DNA of 12,512 bases, taken from NCBI RefSeq assembly GCF_002311515.1, contig NZ_DCAO01000115.1, positions 1 to 12,512 on the forward strand. Direction: 5' to 3'. This document shows, piece by piece, positions 4,584 through 11,709 of this stretch. A program made the translations under genes and the position numbers. Source of the stretch: Thalassospira sp. UBA1131 (lineage in GTDB: Bacteria > Pseudomonadota > Alphaproteobacteria > Rhodospirillales > Thalassospiraceae). The number at the start of each line of letters is the position of its first letter. Within the stretch, counting starts at the first letter, position 1. A model generated the notes under the pieces. It was given only the letters and a program-made list of their open reading frames with translations. It was not told where the DNA came from and searched no databases.

Positions 4584-6935
4584 ATGGTTCAGACATTCCG
4601 CGATATCGAACGTGAAAAGTTCGCCATCAATCCGAAGACCTGCGAATGGACCCTTCGCGCGATGACGGCTTTGCGGGCCAATATCGACATCAATATCAAA
4701 ATGCACGGGCCGCGCGACCATTTGTCGCAGGGCGACATTTTCATGTTCAATCACTTCGCCCGGTTTGAAACCTTTATCCCGCAATACCTGATCGCGCTTG
4801 AAACCGGGGTCTATTGCCGGTCGATCGCGTCGGGCGAGTTTTTTGTCCAGGACAATACCTTTTCACGCTATCTCCGGGCGCTTGGCGGGGTTCCAAATAA
4901 CTATGAACGCCTGTTGCCGTTTCTGGCCGAGGAAGTCCTGCGCGGTGGCAAGGTCGTGGTCTTTCCCGAAGGCGGCATGGTCAAGGATCGCCGGGTTCTG
5001 ACCGATATACGGCCACACCCCAAACGCCCTGATTACAGCGTCTATTCCAGATCGGCAGATACCAGGCGCGCCCACCATACCGGTGCGGCCTTGCTTGGGC
5101 TTTGCATTGATGGCTTCAAGATCGGCCTATCCACCCTGATTGATCGGGGCAAGACCGACGAACTCAACCGTTGGGCCGACCTTCTGGAACGCAGTAAAGA
5201 TGACCTGCGCGCAAGCCTTGCCAAGCCAACATTGATGTTTCCGGCCAACATTACCTTCCATCCGCTGCGCGTTGATCAGAACCTTTTGGCACGCGCAGCT
5301 GACATGTTTACCGGCGGGCTGAGCCCCAAAATGGCCGAGGAAATGATCATCGAAGGCAACCTGATGTTCAAGAAGACCGATATGGACATCCGGTTGGGCG
5401 ATCCGGTCAATCCGCGCGATCAGTTTAATTGGCTGGACCGCAGGCTGCTTGCCAAGCGGGTTGAGCAGGCCACCTGCATCGATGACCTATTCAAGCCCGC
5501 CAAGACCCTTGAAAAAATCACCGAACGCGTCCCGCAATTTGCCATCACCCGGCATATCAAGCCGCTGCGCGATCATTGCATGTCGGTGATGTATTCCAAT
5601 CTGACGATCAATGTCAGCCACCTGGCATCGCGCCTGATCATGATGTGGCTTGAGGATGGCGTAACCGAAGTTGATATAAGCCACTTTGACAGAACACTTT
5701 ATCTCGCAATCAAGAATATCCAGCAGGCCGAAAACGTCCATCTTCATCGTGGCATGCGCAATCCGGCGGACTATGTCGGTATTTTTGAGCTCAATTGCCC
5801 ACAAATCCGCTTCTTTATCGACAGCGCGGTTCAGCTTGGGCTGATTGAACGTCGCGATCAGAAATATTGCTTCCTGCCAAAGTTACAGGCCGAGGCGACG
5901 TTTGATCAGATCCGCATGGACAACCCGATCATGGTCTATGCCAACGAAATGGCCCCGATCCATGCCGCTTGGCAGGCCCTTGAACGTGCGCGGATCGAGG
6001 TCGACCACCTGAGCCCGACCGATATTGCCCATCGCCGTTTTGATGATGAAATTCTGGCTTGGCAGTGGAACCACACCAAGTTCCAGAAACCGAAATATGA
6101 CGCAATCAACGCCCAGGAAACCGCAACGGCTGACAGCCGCCCTTATTTGCTGCTGCCCAACGGACAAAAGCAGTTTGCCTGTGGCGTGTTGCTGGTGCAT
6201 GGCTTTTTGGCATCCCCGGCGGAGCTTCGCGAACTGGGCGAAAAATTTGCTGCCATGGGTCATGCGGTTATGGGGGTTCGTCTTGCCGGGCACGGCACAT
6301 CACCCCACGAATTACAAAAACGCAAATGGACCGATTGGCTGGCATCGGTCCGGCGTGGCTATGAAATCCTGGCCCCGTTTTGCGATCAGGTGATCATTGT
6401 CGGGTTTTCAACCGGCGGGGCGCTATCAGTCATTCATGCCGCTGATCGTCCTGAAAAATTGCGGGCACTTGTCCTTGCCGGAACGCCGCTTAAATTCCGC
6501 AATCGCAATCTGATGTTTGTGCCACTGCTTTATGGTGCGAACAAACTGATGGGGTGGATGCCATCCGCGCAGGAACTGCTCAGTTTCCGGCCCAACGAGT
6601 CTGAGCATCCCGAGATCAATTATCGCAACATTCCGATCGGCGGATTGCATCAGTTACGCCAGACCGTGGCCGAGATGCAGCGGCGCCTGCCAGATCTCGA
6701 TTGCCCGACCCTGATCCTGCAAGGTGATGGCGACAAGGTCGTCGATCCGGCCAGCGCAACCATGATCCGGCGTCTGGCAACCAATGCCAGCGACATTGAT
6801 GTCCAGATGCTAAAATCCGACCGCCACGGCATCGTCAACGAAGACATTGACGGGGCACATGACCGGATTATCGACTTTGTGCAAAGCCACTGTAACCGGC
6901 AAGAGGCAGACGCAGAATCCATCCCGGCCGAATAG
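4584..6935 (+). CDS. Fusion protein: PlsB/PlsC-like glycerolipid acyltransferase + alpha/beta-hydrolase
   Basis: A 783-residue two-domain enzyme. Residues about 30-300 form a phospholipid/glycerol acyltransferase domain. Block I is NHFARFE (His57, with Glu62 where HX4D families have Asp), and block III is VVVFPEGG (Glu129). Residues about 310-500 form a mostly helical connector without a recognised domain. Residues about 530-770 are an alpha/beta-hydrolase of monoacylglycerol-lipase or carboxylesterase type: LLVHGF (oxyanion loop, 537-541), GFSTGG with nucleophile Ser609, GDGDKVVDP with likely acid Asp717, and SDRHGI with His748. The full triad is present, so the hydrolase is probably active. 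The acyltransferase would move acyl groups to a glycerol-like acceptor and the hydrolase would cut an ester. The pairing suggests acyl editing or lipid turnover at the membrane. The gene stands alone: 290 bp separate it from the divergent MFS gene and 16 bp from the convergent small gene. The ribosome site is weak (GGGAT). Confidence 0.87.
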   Translation: MVQTFRDIEREKFAINPKTCEWTLRAMTALRANIDINIKMHGPRDHLSQGDIFMFNHFARFETFIPQYLIALETGVYCRSIASGEFFVQDNTFSRYLRALGGVPNNYERLLPFLAEEVLRGGKVVVFPEGGMVKDRRVLTDIRPHPKRPDYSVYSRSADTRRAHHTGAALLGLCIDGFKIGLSTLIDRGKTDELNRWADLLERSKDDLRASLAKPTLMFPANITFHPLRVDQNLLARAADMFTGGLSPKMAEEMIIEGNLMFKKTDMDIRLGDPVNPRDQFNWLDRRLLAKRVEQATCIDDLFKPAKTLEKITERVPQFAITRHIKPLRDHCMSVMYSNLTINVSHLASRLIMMWLEDGVTEVDISHFDRTLYLAIKNIQQAENVHLHRGMRNPADYVGIFELNCPQIRFFIDSAVQLGLIERRDQKYCFLPKLQAEATFDQIRMDNPIMVYANEMAPIHAAWQALERARIEVDHLSPTDIAHRRFDDEILAWQWNHTKFQKPKYDAINAQETATADSRPYLLLPNGQKQFACGVLLVHGFLASPAELRELGEKFAAMGHAVMGVRLAGHGTSPHELQKRKWTDWLASVRRGYEILAPFCDQVIIVGFSTGGALSVIHAADRPEKLRALVLAGTPLKFRNRNLMFVPLLYGANKLMGWMPSAQELLSFRPNESEHPEINYRNIPIGGLHQLRQTVAEMQRRLPDLDCPTLILQGDGDKVVDPASATMIRRLATNASDIDVQMLKSDRHGIVNEDIDGAHDRIIDFVQSHCNRQEADAESIPAE

Positions 6936-6951
6936 ACCCAGCACCCGTCAG

Positions 6952-7290
6952 CTAGCCAGGCACGGCAGGGATAGTTTGCCGTAAATCGGGCTGGTCATGG
7001 ATGAAAGTCAACTGAATGGTGCCAGTCAATTCGGAGTCGGGGTCATTGGCATCCGCTGGTTCAAACCCATTCGGCATTTCGACCATTAAGCCACTTTCCG
7101 TCAATGTCTGGCAAAACTCGGAACATTTTCCGGCACTGATCACAAAGCGGATGGTGGTCATTTTATTTGAATAAAATTGGCTGTCTTCGACCCAGCCGTG
7201 AGCCGCGCTGATGGCTTTTTGCACCAGCTCCATCACCTGATGGCGGTCCTGGCGGGTAATTGCTTGAAAACTGATTGGGCGTGGGCGCAT
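6952..7290 (-). CDS. Small hypothetical protein (112 aa)
   Basis: I do not recognise the family. The protein is 112 residues, soluble, with no signal peptide or membrane segment. It shows a core of predicted helix (VMELVQKAISAAHGWV) followed by a strand (TTIRFVISAG), then a helix and another strand (GTIQLTFIHD). That alternation resembles a small ferredoxin-like or ACT-like alpha/beta fold, but this is only pattern-level. Two cysteines lie at SAGKCSEFCQTL. I chose ATG 7290 because AAAGGGGG lies about 7 bases upstream. A TTG at 7311 in frame would add seven residues but would place that ribosome site inside the gene. The gene is convergent with the fusion-enzyme gene, whose stop is 16 bp away, and divergent from the GntR gene at 7426. 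No terminator is visible between the convergent pair. Confidence 0.72.
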   Translation of the reverse strand: MRPRPISFQAITRQDRHQVMELVQKAISAAHGWVEDSQFYSNKMTTIRFVISAGKCSEFCQTLTESGLMVEMPNGFEPADANDPDSELTGTIQLTFIHDQPDLRQTIPAVPG

Positions 7291-7390
7291 CGGAAGCCCC
7301 CTTTGCAGCAATTGTCAGCGTATTATGTCACCTTGGCAGTTTATGCTCGCCAAACCGCATCAGCAAGAAGGATCGCAAGCCTGACTGTGC

Positions 7391-7419
7391 TTGACATGAA
7401 TCGGGCTCTCACATAGTTT
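7391..7419 (+). promoter_or_regulatory. Candidate promoter of the GntR-OsmC operon
   Basis: A perfect -35 TTGACA (7391-7396) is followed at 17 bp by TAGTTT (7414-7419), a weak -10. Transcription would start at about 7425-7427, at or beside the ATG at 7426, so the message may be leaderless. Confidence 0.45.
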
Positions 7420-7425
7420 GGATCC

Positions 7426-8046
7426 ATGGATACAAACTTGATCACAACGGCACTTCGCGAAGAGATCGAAGCTGGAAGCTTGCCCCCCGGCACAGTTCTT
7501 AAGCAGGAAAATCTCGCCGCGCGCTTTGGCGTAAGCCGCCAGCCGATTCGCCACGCCCTTGAACGGCTTCACGAATCCGGTTTGCTCGAAAAACGCCCGG
7601 ATAGAAGTCTTGCCGTCACTGGACTGCGCAGCAAAGACGTGCAGGAGCTTTGTCAGATTCGCATTTCGCTTGAGGTCAGCGCACTTGAACTGTCTGCACC
7701 TAACCTGAGCCCATCAGCACTGCGTAAGGCGCGTCGCCTTAACGAAGATCTGTTTGAAGAAGACGATCCCGACATGCTGGCAGCGCTTGATCAGGAATTC
7801 CATACAACCCTGTATGGTGCATGCGGCAATCAAAGGCTGCTGTCGATGATCGATGGATTTCGCGGAGAGGCCAAACGTGCCTACGCCCTACAACCCAAGG
7901 GATCACGACCGCGAAGCGCGTTCTATGAAGAACATCAAAAGATCCTCGCCGCCCTTGAGGCAGGGGACATTGCGACCGCGCGCAAGGTTTTGACCACCCA
8001 TATCGGCGTCACCGCCGGAACCCTGATCCCGATTGATAAGTCCTGA
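7426..8046 (+). CDS. GntR-family transcriptional regulator, FCD (FadR) subfamily
   Basis: A 206-residue regulator. The N-terminal winged helix-turn-helix (about 4-65) contains LAARFGVSRQPIRHALERL, a typical GntR recognition segment. The FCD ligand domain (about 72-195) keeps a full metal-site set: Asp122 and His126 (ALDQEFHTTLY), His170 (YEEHQKIL) and His192 (TTHIGV). It probably senses a small carboxylate or related metabolite and represses its own operon; the ligand is unknown. The start at ATG 7426 lacks a ribosome site, and a -35/-10 pair places the transcript start at about the same base. The OsmC-family gene begins 18 bp after the stop and has a strong ribosome site, so the two are almost certainly co-transcribed. 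It belongs to the same subfamily as the regulator at 1118 but is not a close copy. Confidence 0.92.
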   Translation: MDTNLITTALREEIEAGSLPPGTVLKQENLAARFGVSRQPIRHALERLHESGLLEKRPDRSLAVTGLRSKDVQELCQIRISLEVSALELSAPNLSPSALRKARRLNEDLFEEDDPDMLAALDQEFHTTLYGACGNQRLLSMIDGFRGEAKRAYALQPKGSRPRSAFYEEHQKILAALEAGDIATARKVLTTHIGVTAGTLIPIDKS

Positions 8047-8064
8047 AGACCGAGGAGCCCCACC

Positions 8065-8526
8065 ATGAGCAGTTTTGGCGCAGAAGTGATCTGGAAGCGC
8101 AAGGAAAGCGAGGTTTTCACCGATCGCCGATATTCGCGCGGTCATGTTTGGCGCTTTGATGGCGGGGTCGAAGTCCCGGCATCCTCGTCACCGCATGTTG
8201 TGCCACTGCCATATTCCTTGGCAGAAAATGTCGACCCGGAAGAAGCCTTTGTCGCAGCGCTTTCAAGCTGCCACATGCTGTTCTTCCTGCATTTCGCATC
8301 CGATGCCGGGCTTTTGATTGATGCCTATGTCGATGACGCCAGCGGCATCATGGAAGCGGTCGATGGCAAGACCATGATCACCAAGGTCACCCTAAAGCCC
8401 AAGGTCACCTATGGCGGCACAGCCCCTGATGTTGCGCTTGAGGATGAGCTGCATCACCGCGCCCACGAAGCTTGTTTTTTGGCCAATTCGGTCAAGACCG
8501 AAGTCGTGACCGACCCGGTCCGCTAA
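8065..8526 (+). CDS. OsmC-family protein (thiol peroxidase-like)
   Basis: A 153-residue cytoplasmic protein of the OsmC/Ohr superfamily, whose members reduce organic hydroperoxides with a pair of cysteines, usually as dimers. Seen: DPEEAFVAALSSCHM, with Cys69 as likely peroxidatic Cys and the acidic pair at 59-60, and HEACFLANSVKTEV, with Cys137 as resolving Cys. Both catalytic cysteines and the usual spacing are kept, and the length fits the family (about 140-155). The SD is strong: GAGGAG at 8052-8057, about 7 bases before the ATG. The gene is the second in an operon with the FCD-GntR regulator 18 bp upstream, so it is probably induced by that regulator's ligand rather than by an OhrR-type peroxide sensor. 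It converges on the methyltransferase gene, whose stop is 20 bp away. The physiological substrate is not evident. Confidence 0.9.
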   Translation: MSSFGAEVIWKRKESEVFTDRRYSRGHVWRFDGGVEVPASSSPHVVPLPYSLAENVDPEEAFVAALSSCHMLFFLHFASDAGLLIDAYVDDASGIMEAVDGKTMITKVTLKPKVTYGGTAPDVALEDELHHRAHEACFLANSVKTEVVTDPVR

Positions 8527-8546
8527 ACACAACTTTTGCAAATAGC

Positions 8547-9341
8547 TTAAGCTTCCAACGGTTTCTGCGCACAGATGGCATAGCGATGCTGTGCGCCGCG
8601 CTCCAAGCCCTTGGCGAAGCTGATCTGTTTTTTCTGCGCGCTGTGAATACGTTTCAGGTCGAAATCCACCGCAATCGGGTCGAACCCGGTTTGGCGCAGC
8701 ATGGATGCAACATCTTCGGCACGTGCCCCGTTTGAGAAGTGCACGCGGGCCAGAATATCTTGATGGGTCTGCATCTGCGGGATCGCCTCGACCGGTTTTC
8801 GCAAACCAAGGGTTTCAAGGAAACCCGCCATCGCCTTGTTGAATTTCGTCGCCCAGGTCGGGGAGACAAAATCACCATCAACCACCAGAAGCTTCCCACC
8901 GGGTTTCAGTACACGGAACCATTCCGCGAAGGCCGCCGCCGGATCAACCAGCGTCCAGACCAGATGACGAGTGACGATCACGTCATAACTGTCGTCTGCC
9001 TCAAGCGTATTTTCCGCATCGCCAAGCAGAAATGTGATTTTTGATCCGCGCTGCCTTGATTTCGCGCGCGCCTTTTCAAGCATCGCCTCCGACCAGTCCA
9101 TGCCAGTCACGTTAAATCCAAGATCATGCATCAGATGGCTGATAACCCCGGTGCCACTTGCCAGATCAAGCGCCTTGCGCCCATCACCCTTGCCAAAATG
9201 ACGTTCAAACAAGGTATGCCACGCGCTGCGTTCGGCTTCTGAGAAAATCTCGTGGCCGGGCTGCTCGTCAAATGTGGCTGCACGCATTGACCAATATTCC
9301 TTGATCTCTTCGCGCAGGTTGAAGTTTCTGGCCTGATTCAT
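8547..9341 (-). CDS. Class I SAM-dependent methyltransferase
   Basis: A 264-residue cytosolic methyltransferase of the Rossmann class. Motif I is LDLASGTG (58-65), followed by GMDWSEAML after the second strand, GDAE (107-110) and LKPGGKLLVVDGD (145-157). The N-terminus has the stretch EYWSMRAATFDEQPGHE (15-31), a signature of UbiE/small-molecule-type methyltransferases rather than rRNA enzymes. The acceptor is unknown. The start at 9341 has AAGAGAG about 10 bases upstream. The gene diverges from the iron-type ABC importer operon, with 176 bp between them holding two Fur-box-like sites and a 16-bp dyad. Iron-controlled expression is therefore plausible. Metabolism of a metallophore or an imported ligand is one speculative role. 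Confidence 0.88.
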   Translation of the reverse strand: MNQARNFNLREEIKEYWSMRAATFDEQPGHEIFSEAERSAWHTLFERHFGKGDGRKALDLASGTGVISHLMHDLGFNVTGMDWSEAMLEKARAKSRQRGSKITFLLGDAENTLEADDSYDVIVTRHLVWTLVDPAAAFAEWFRVLKPGGKLLVVDGDFVSPTWATKFNKAMAGFLETLGLRKPVEAIPQMQTHQDILARVHFSNGARAEDVASMLRQTGFDPIAVDFDLKRIHSAQKKQISFAKGLERGAQHRYAICAQKPLEA

Positions 9342-9401
9342 GGTCTTGATGCTCTCTTGGCGGAATACCCGGATTTCTGCGGGCTAGTTAATCTCACAAC
9401 G

Positions 9402-9417
9402 ATAATTGCGCAATCAT
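9402..9417. promoter_or_regulatory. 16-bp dyad (ATTGCGCAAT core) in the methyltransferase/importer divergent region
   Basis: ATAATTGCGCAATCAT is palindromic except for one mismatched pair; the inner 10 bp (9405-9414) are a perfect palindrome. It lies 61 bp upstream of the methyltransferase start and just before the tandem Fur-like sites. No regulator is assigned. Confidence 0.35.
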
Positions 9418-9426
9418 AAAAACAAA

Positions 9427-9441
9427 TGATTTGCATTATCA
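9427..9441 (+). promoter_or_regulatory. Fur-box-like site 1
   Basis: TGATTTGCATTATCA matches the 7-1-7 Fur consensus TGATAATnATTATCA at 11 of 14 positions, with a perfect right half. It lies between the methyltransferase gene and the importer operon, as expected for iron repression. Binding by Fur is inferred. Confidence 0.6.
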
Positions 9442-9454
9442 TTGCGAAAAAGAT

Positions 9455-9469
9455 TGATTTTCATTCTCA
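9455..9469 (+). promoter_or_regulatory. Fur-box-like site 2
   Basis: TGATTTTCATTCTCA matches the 7-1-7 Fur consensus at 11 of 14 positions and matches site 1 at 13 of 15. It starts 28 bp after site 1. It overlaps a weak -35 (TTGATT, 9454-9459) that pairs with GATAAA at 9476-9481 (16-bp spacer), so a bound repressor would block the importer promoter. Confidence 0.52.
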
Positions 9470-9517
9470 ATAACTGATAAATCGCTCGACAGGCAATCCT
9501 AATCTGAGGGAACGGGA

Positions 9518-10648
9518 ATGAAATTTTTGGGTGTATTTGCTGCTCTGACCATGCTGGTCGCAGGCACCGCACAGGCAGCAGAATCGGTCACGGTAACCGA
9601 CGTTACCGGACGTGAAGTTACAGTCGCAGTACCAGTTCAGAAGGTCATTCTGGGCGAAGGCCGCCTGATCTATGGTCTGGCGACGCTCGACAGTGAAGAC
9701 CCGTTCCAGCGCGTTGTCGGCTGGCGCGATGACCTGAAAAAGGCTGATCCGCAGACCTACGACATCTATGCTGCGAAATACCCGCGCATTGACGACATTC
9801 CGACCTTTGGCGGCATTAAAGACGGCACGTTCGACATCGAACAGGCCATTTCGGTTAATCCGGACGTCGTGATCATGAACCTTGAAGCCAAGGCTGCGAC
9901 CGAAGACGGCGGTTTTGACGAAAAACTCGCTGCTGTTGGCATTCCGCTGGTCTATATCGACTTCCGCGAAGCGCCGATGAAAAACACCGACACCAGCATG
10001 AAGATCCTCGGCCAACTGACCGGCAAGGAAGATCGTGCGGCCGAATTCATCAAATTCCGCTCTGACAGCATCAAGAACGTGACCGATCGCATTGCCAAGG
10101 CAAATCCGAAAAAACCGCAGGTCTTCATTGAACGTGCTGCGGGTTATTCCGATGAATGCTGCATGTCGTTTGGCAACGAGAACTTCGGCACCATGGTCGA
10201 AATGGCTGGCGGCGTGAACATCGCAGCATCCATCATCCCGGGCACCTTTGGCACGATCAACCCGGAACAGGTTGTGGCCTCCAACCCCGATCAGTTCGTT
10301 GGCACCGGTGCCAGCTGGGAAGCCTATTCCCCGGGTGGTGCGTGGGTCGGTCTTGGACCGGATGCCGATATGGTTGAAGCACGCCGCAAACTGGTTGGCT
10401 TGATGGAACGCCCGGCCTTCACCGGCATCAAGGCGGTCGAGAACGGCGAAATTCACGCTGTATGGCACCAGTTCTATAACAGCCCGTACCAGTTCGTGGT
10501 GATCGAACAGATGGCGAAATGGTTCCACCCGGACCTGTTTGCCGATATCGATCCGGAAGCAACCTTCAAGGAACTGCACGAACGCTTCCTGCCGCTGGAT
10601 TACCAGCCGGGCTACTTCATCTCGATCAGCGATACAGCCACAAACTAA
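9518..10648 (+). CDS. Periplasmic binding protein of an iron-complex (FecBCD-type) ABC importer
   Basis: A 376-residue secreted substrate-binding protein of the FecB/BtuF-like (cluster A-II, two lobes joined by a helix) family. It should capture a ferric siderophore, heme or similar metal complex in the periplasm and pass it to the permease encoded next. Seen: a signal peptide (residues 1-20 or 21, cleavage after AQA), then SVTVTDVTGREVTV, the typical first strand of this family, and DVVIMN, the end of the N-lobe. It also has EMAGGVNIA, the C-lobe signature, near 228-236. A vicinal Cys214-Cys215 pair lies in SDECCMSFGN; one disulfide or a metal or ligand contact is possible. The start at 9518 has GAGGG seven bases upstream. 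The stop overlaps the permease ATG by one base (TAATG), so translation is coupled. The substrate cannot be named from the sequence. Confidence 0.92.
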   Translation: MKFLGVFAALTMLVAGTAQAAESVTVTDVTGREVTVAVPVQKVILGEGRLIYGLATLDSEDPFQRVVGWRDDLKKADPQTYDIYAAKYPRIDDIPTFGGIKDGTFDIEQAISVNPDVVIMNLEAKAATEDGGFDEKLAAVGIPLVYIDFREAPMKNTDTSMKILGQLTGKEDRAAEFIKFRSDSIKNVTDRIAKANPKKPQVFIERAAGYSDECCMSFGNENFGTMVEMAGGVNIAASIIPGTFGTINPEQVVASNPDQFVGTGASWEAYSPGGAWVGLGPDADMVEARRKLVGLMERPAFTGIKAVENGEIHAVWHQFYNSPYQFVVIEQMAKWFHPDLFADIDPEATFKELHERFLPLDYQPGYFISISDTATN

Positions 10649-11709
10649 TGACGACCAACCAACTCAGTATCGAAGCCGGGAGTGTGCATTACAAAGCACG
10701 CTCCCTGCGTCGTTTCATGCTCCTGCTTGCAATGGCGGGCGCATTGTTTCTTTCATTTGCCATCGATCTGGCAACGGGTCCGGCGAACTATCCATTATCC
10801 GACGTCATCGCCACCCTGCTTGATCCTTCGTCGGCGACTGATCAGTTGCGCGTGGTGATCTGGGATATCCGCATGCCGGTCGCACTCATGGCGCTGACCG
10901 TGGGCGCGGCGCTGTCGACCGCTGGCGCACAGATGCAGACCATCCTTGCCAATCCGCTGGCAAGCCCGTTTACGCTGGGCATTTCGGCCGCCGCCGGGTT
11001 TGGCGCGGCACTGGCGCTTGTACTGGGGGTCGCCCTTCTGCCGGCCTTTGTGGAATTCATCATTCCGCTCAATGCCTTCATCATGGCGATGGGCACGGCC
11101 CTGATCATTCATTTCTTCAGCCGCATGCGTGGCGTGACGGTTGAAACCATCGTGTTGCTTGGCATTGCGCTGGTCTTTACCTTCAATGCGCTTCTGGCCC
11201 TTTTGCAGTATCTGGCAAGTGAACAGGCCCTTGCGGCCGTTGTCTTCTGGACCATGGGGTCACTGGTCAAGGCGACCTGGACCAAGGTGGCGGTCACCGC
11301 CATCGCGGTCGTTATCGCCATTCCGCTTTTTGCCCGTCAGGCATGGGCATTGACCGCCCTTCGTCTGGGCGATGCCAAGGCGGAAAGCTTTGGGGTGAAT
11401 GTGCAGGGGCTTCGCCTGCGCACCATGCTGATTGTCAGCCTTCTGGCCGCCATTCCGGTTTCCTTTGTCGGCACCATCGGGTTCATCGGGCTTGTCGGGC
11501 CGCATATTGCCCGCATGCTGGTGGGTGAAGATCAACGCTTCTTCCTGCCAGCATCGATCCTGTGCGGTGCCCTGATCCTGTCGGCAACGTCCGTGTTATC
11601 AAAGCTGCTGATCCCGGGCGCCATCCTGCCCATCGGGGTGATTACCGCCCTTGTCGGTGTACCCTTCTTCTTCTCGCTGATTTTCGCAAGTCGGAGGAAA
11701 TCATGGTAA
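10648..11709 (+). CDS. FecCD-family ABC importer permease
   Basis: A 353-residue inner-membrane permease of the FecCD/BtuC family, which forms the homodimeric channel of iron-siderophore, heme and cobalamin importers. About ten hydrophobic segments are present. Family landmarks are DIRMPVALMAL (73-83), GAQMQTILANPLASPFTLGI (93-112), and GFIGLVGPHIARMLVG (278-293), which includes the loop that docks on the ATPase. I chose ATG 10648, which overlaps the binding-protein stop codon. The same frame stays open upstream to about 10519, but that part lies inside the previous gene and lacks the family N-terminus. No separate ribosome site is seen, so expression probably depends on coupling. The last seven bases overlap the ATPase gene. 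Confidence 0.92.
   Translation: MTTNQLSIEAGSVHYKARSLRRFMLLLAMAGALFLSFAIDLATGPANYPLSDVIATLLDPSSATDQLRVVIWDIRMPVALMALTVGAALSTAGAQMQTILANPLASPFTLGISAAAGFGAALALVLGVALLPAFVEFIIPLNAFIMAMGTALIIHFFSRMRGVTVETIVLLGIALVFTFNALLALLQYLASEQALAAVVFWTMGSLVKATWTKVAVTAIAVVIAIPLFARQAWALTALRLGDAKAESFGVNVQGLRLRTMLIVSLLAAIPVSFVGTIGFIGLVGPHIARMLVGEDQRFFLPASILCGALILSATSVLSKLLIPGAILPIGVITALVGVPFFFSLIFASRRKSW

Noticed and set aside
8527..8546. Possible shared terminator between the convergent OsmC and methyltransferase genes
   Set aside because: Only a short AGCTTAAGCT palindrome is present nearby, without a GC-rich stem or T-tract.
9467..10579. 370-codon open frame on the minus strand
   Set aside because: It lies opposite the binding-protein gene, which has a signal peptide, family motifs and a ribosome site. 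The minus-strand frame has no recognisable domain and is a mirror of codon bias.
10519..10647. Upstream extension of the permease frame
   Set aside because: It lies wholly inside the binding-protein gene in another frame. The TAATG overlap gives a normal coupled start at 10648 with a family-like N-terminus.
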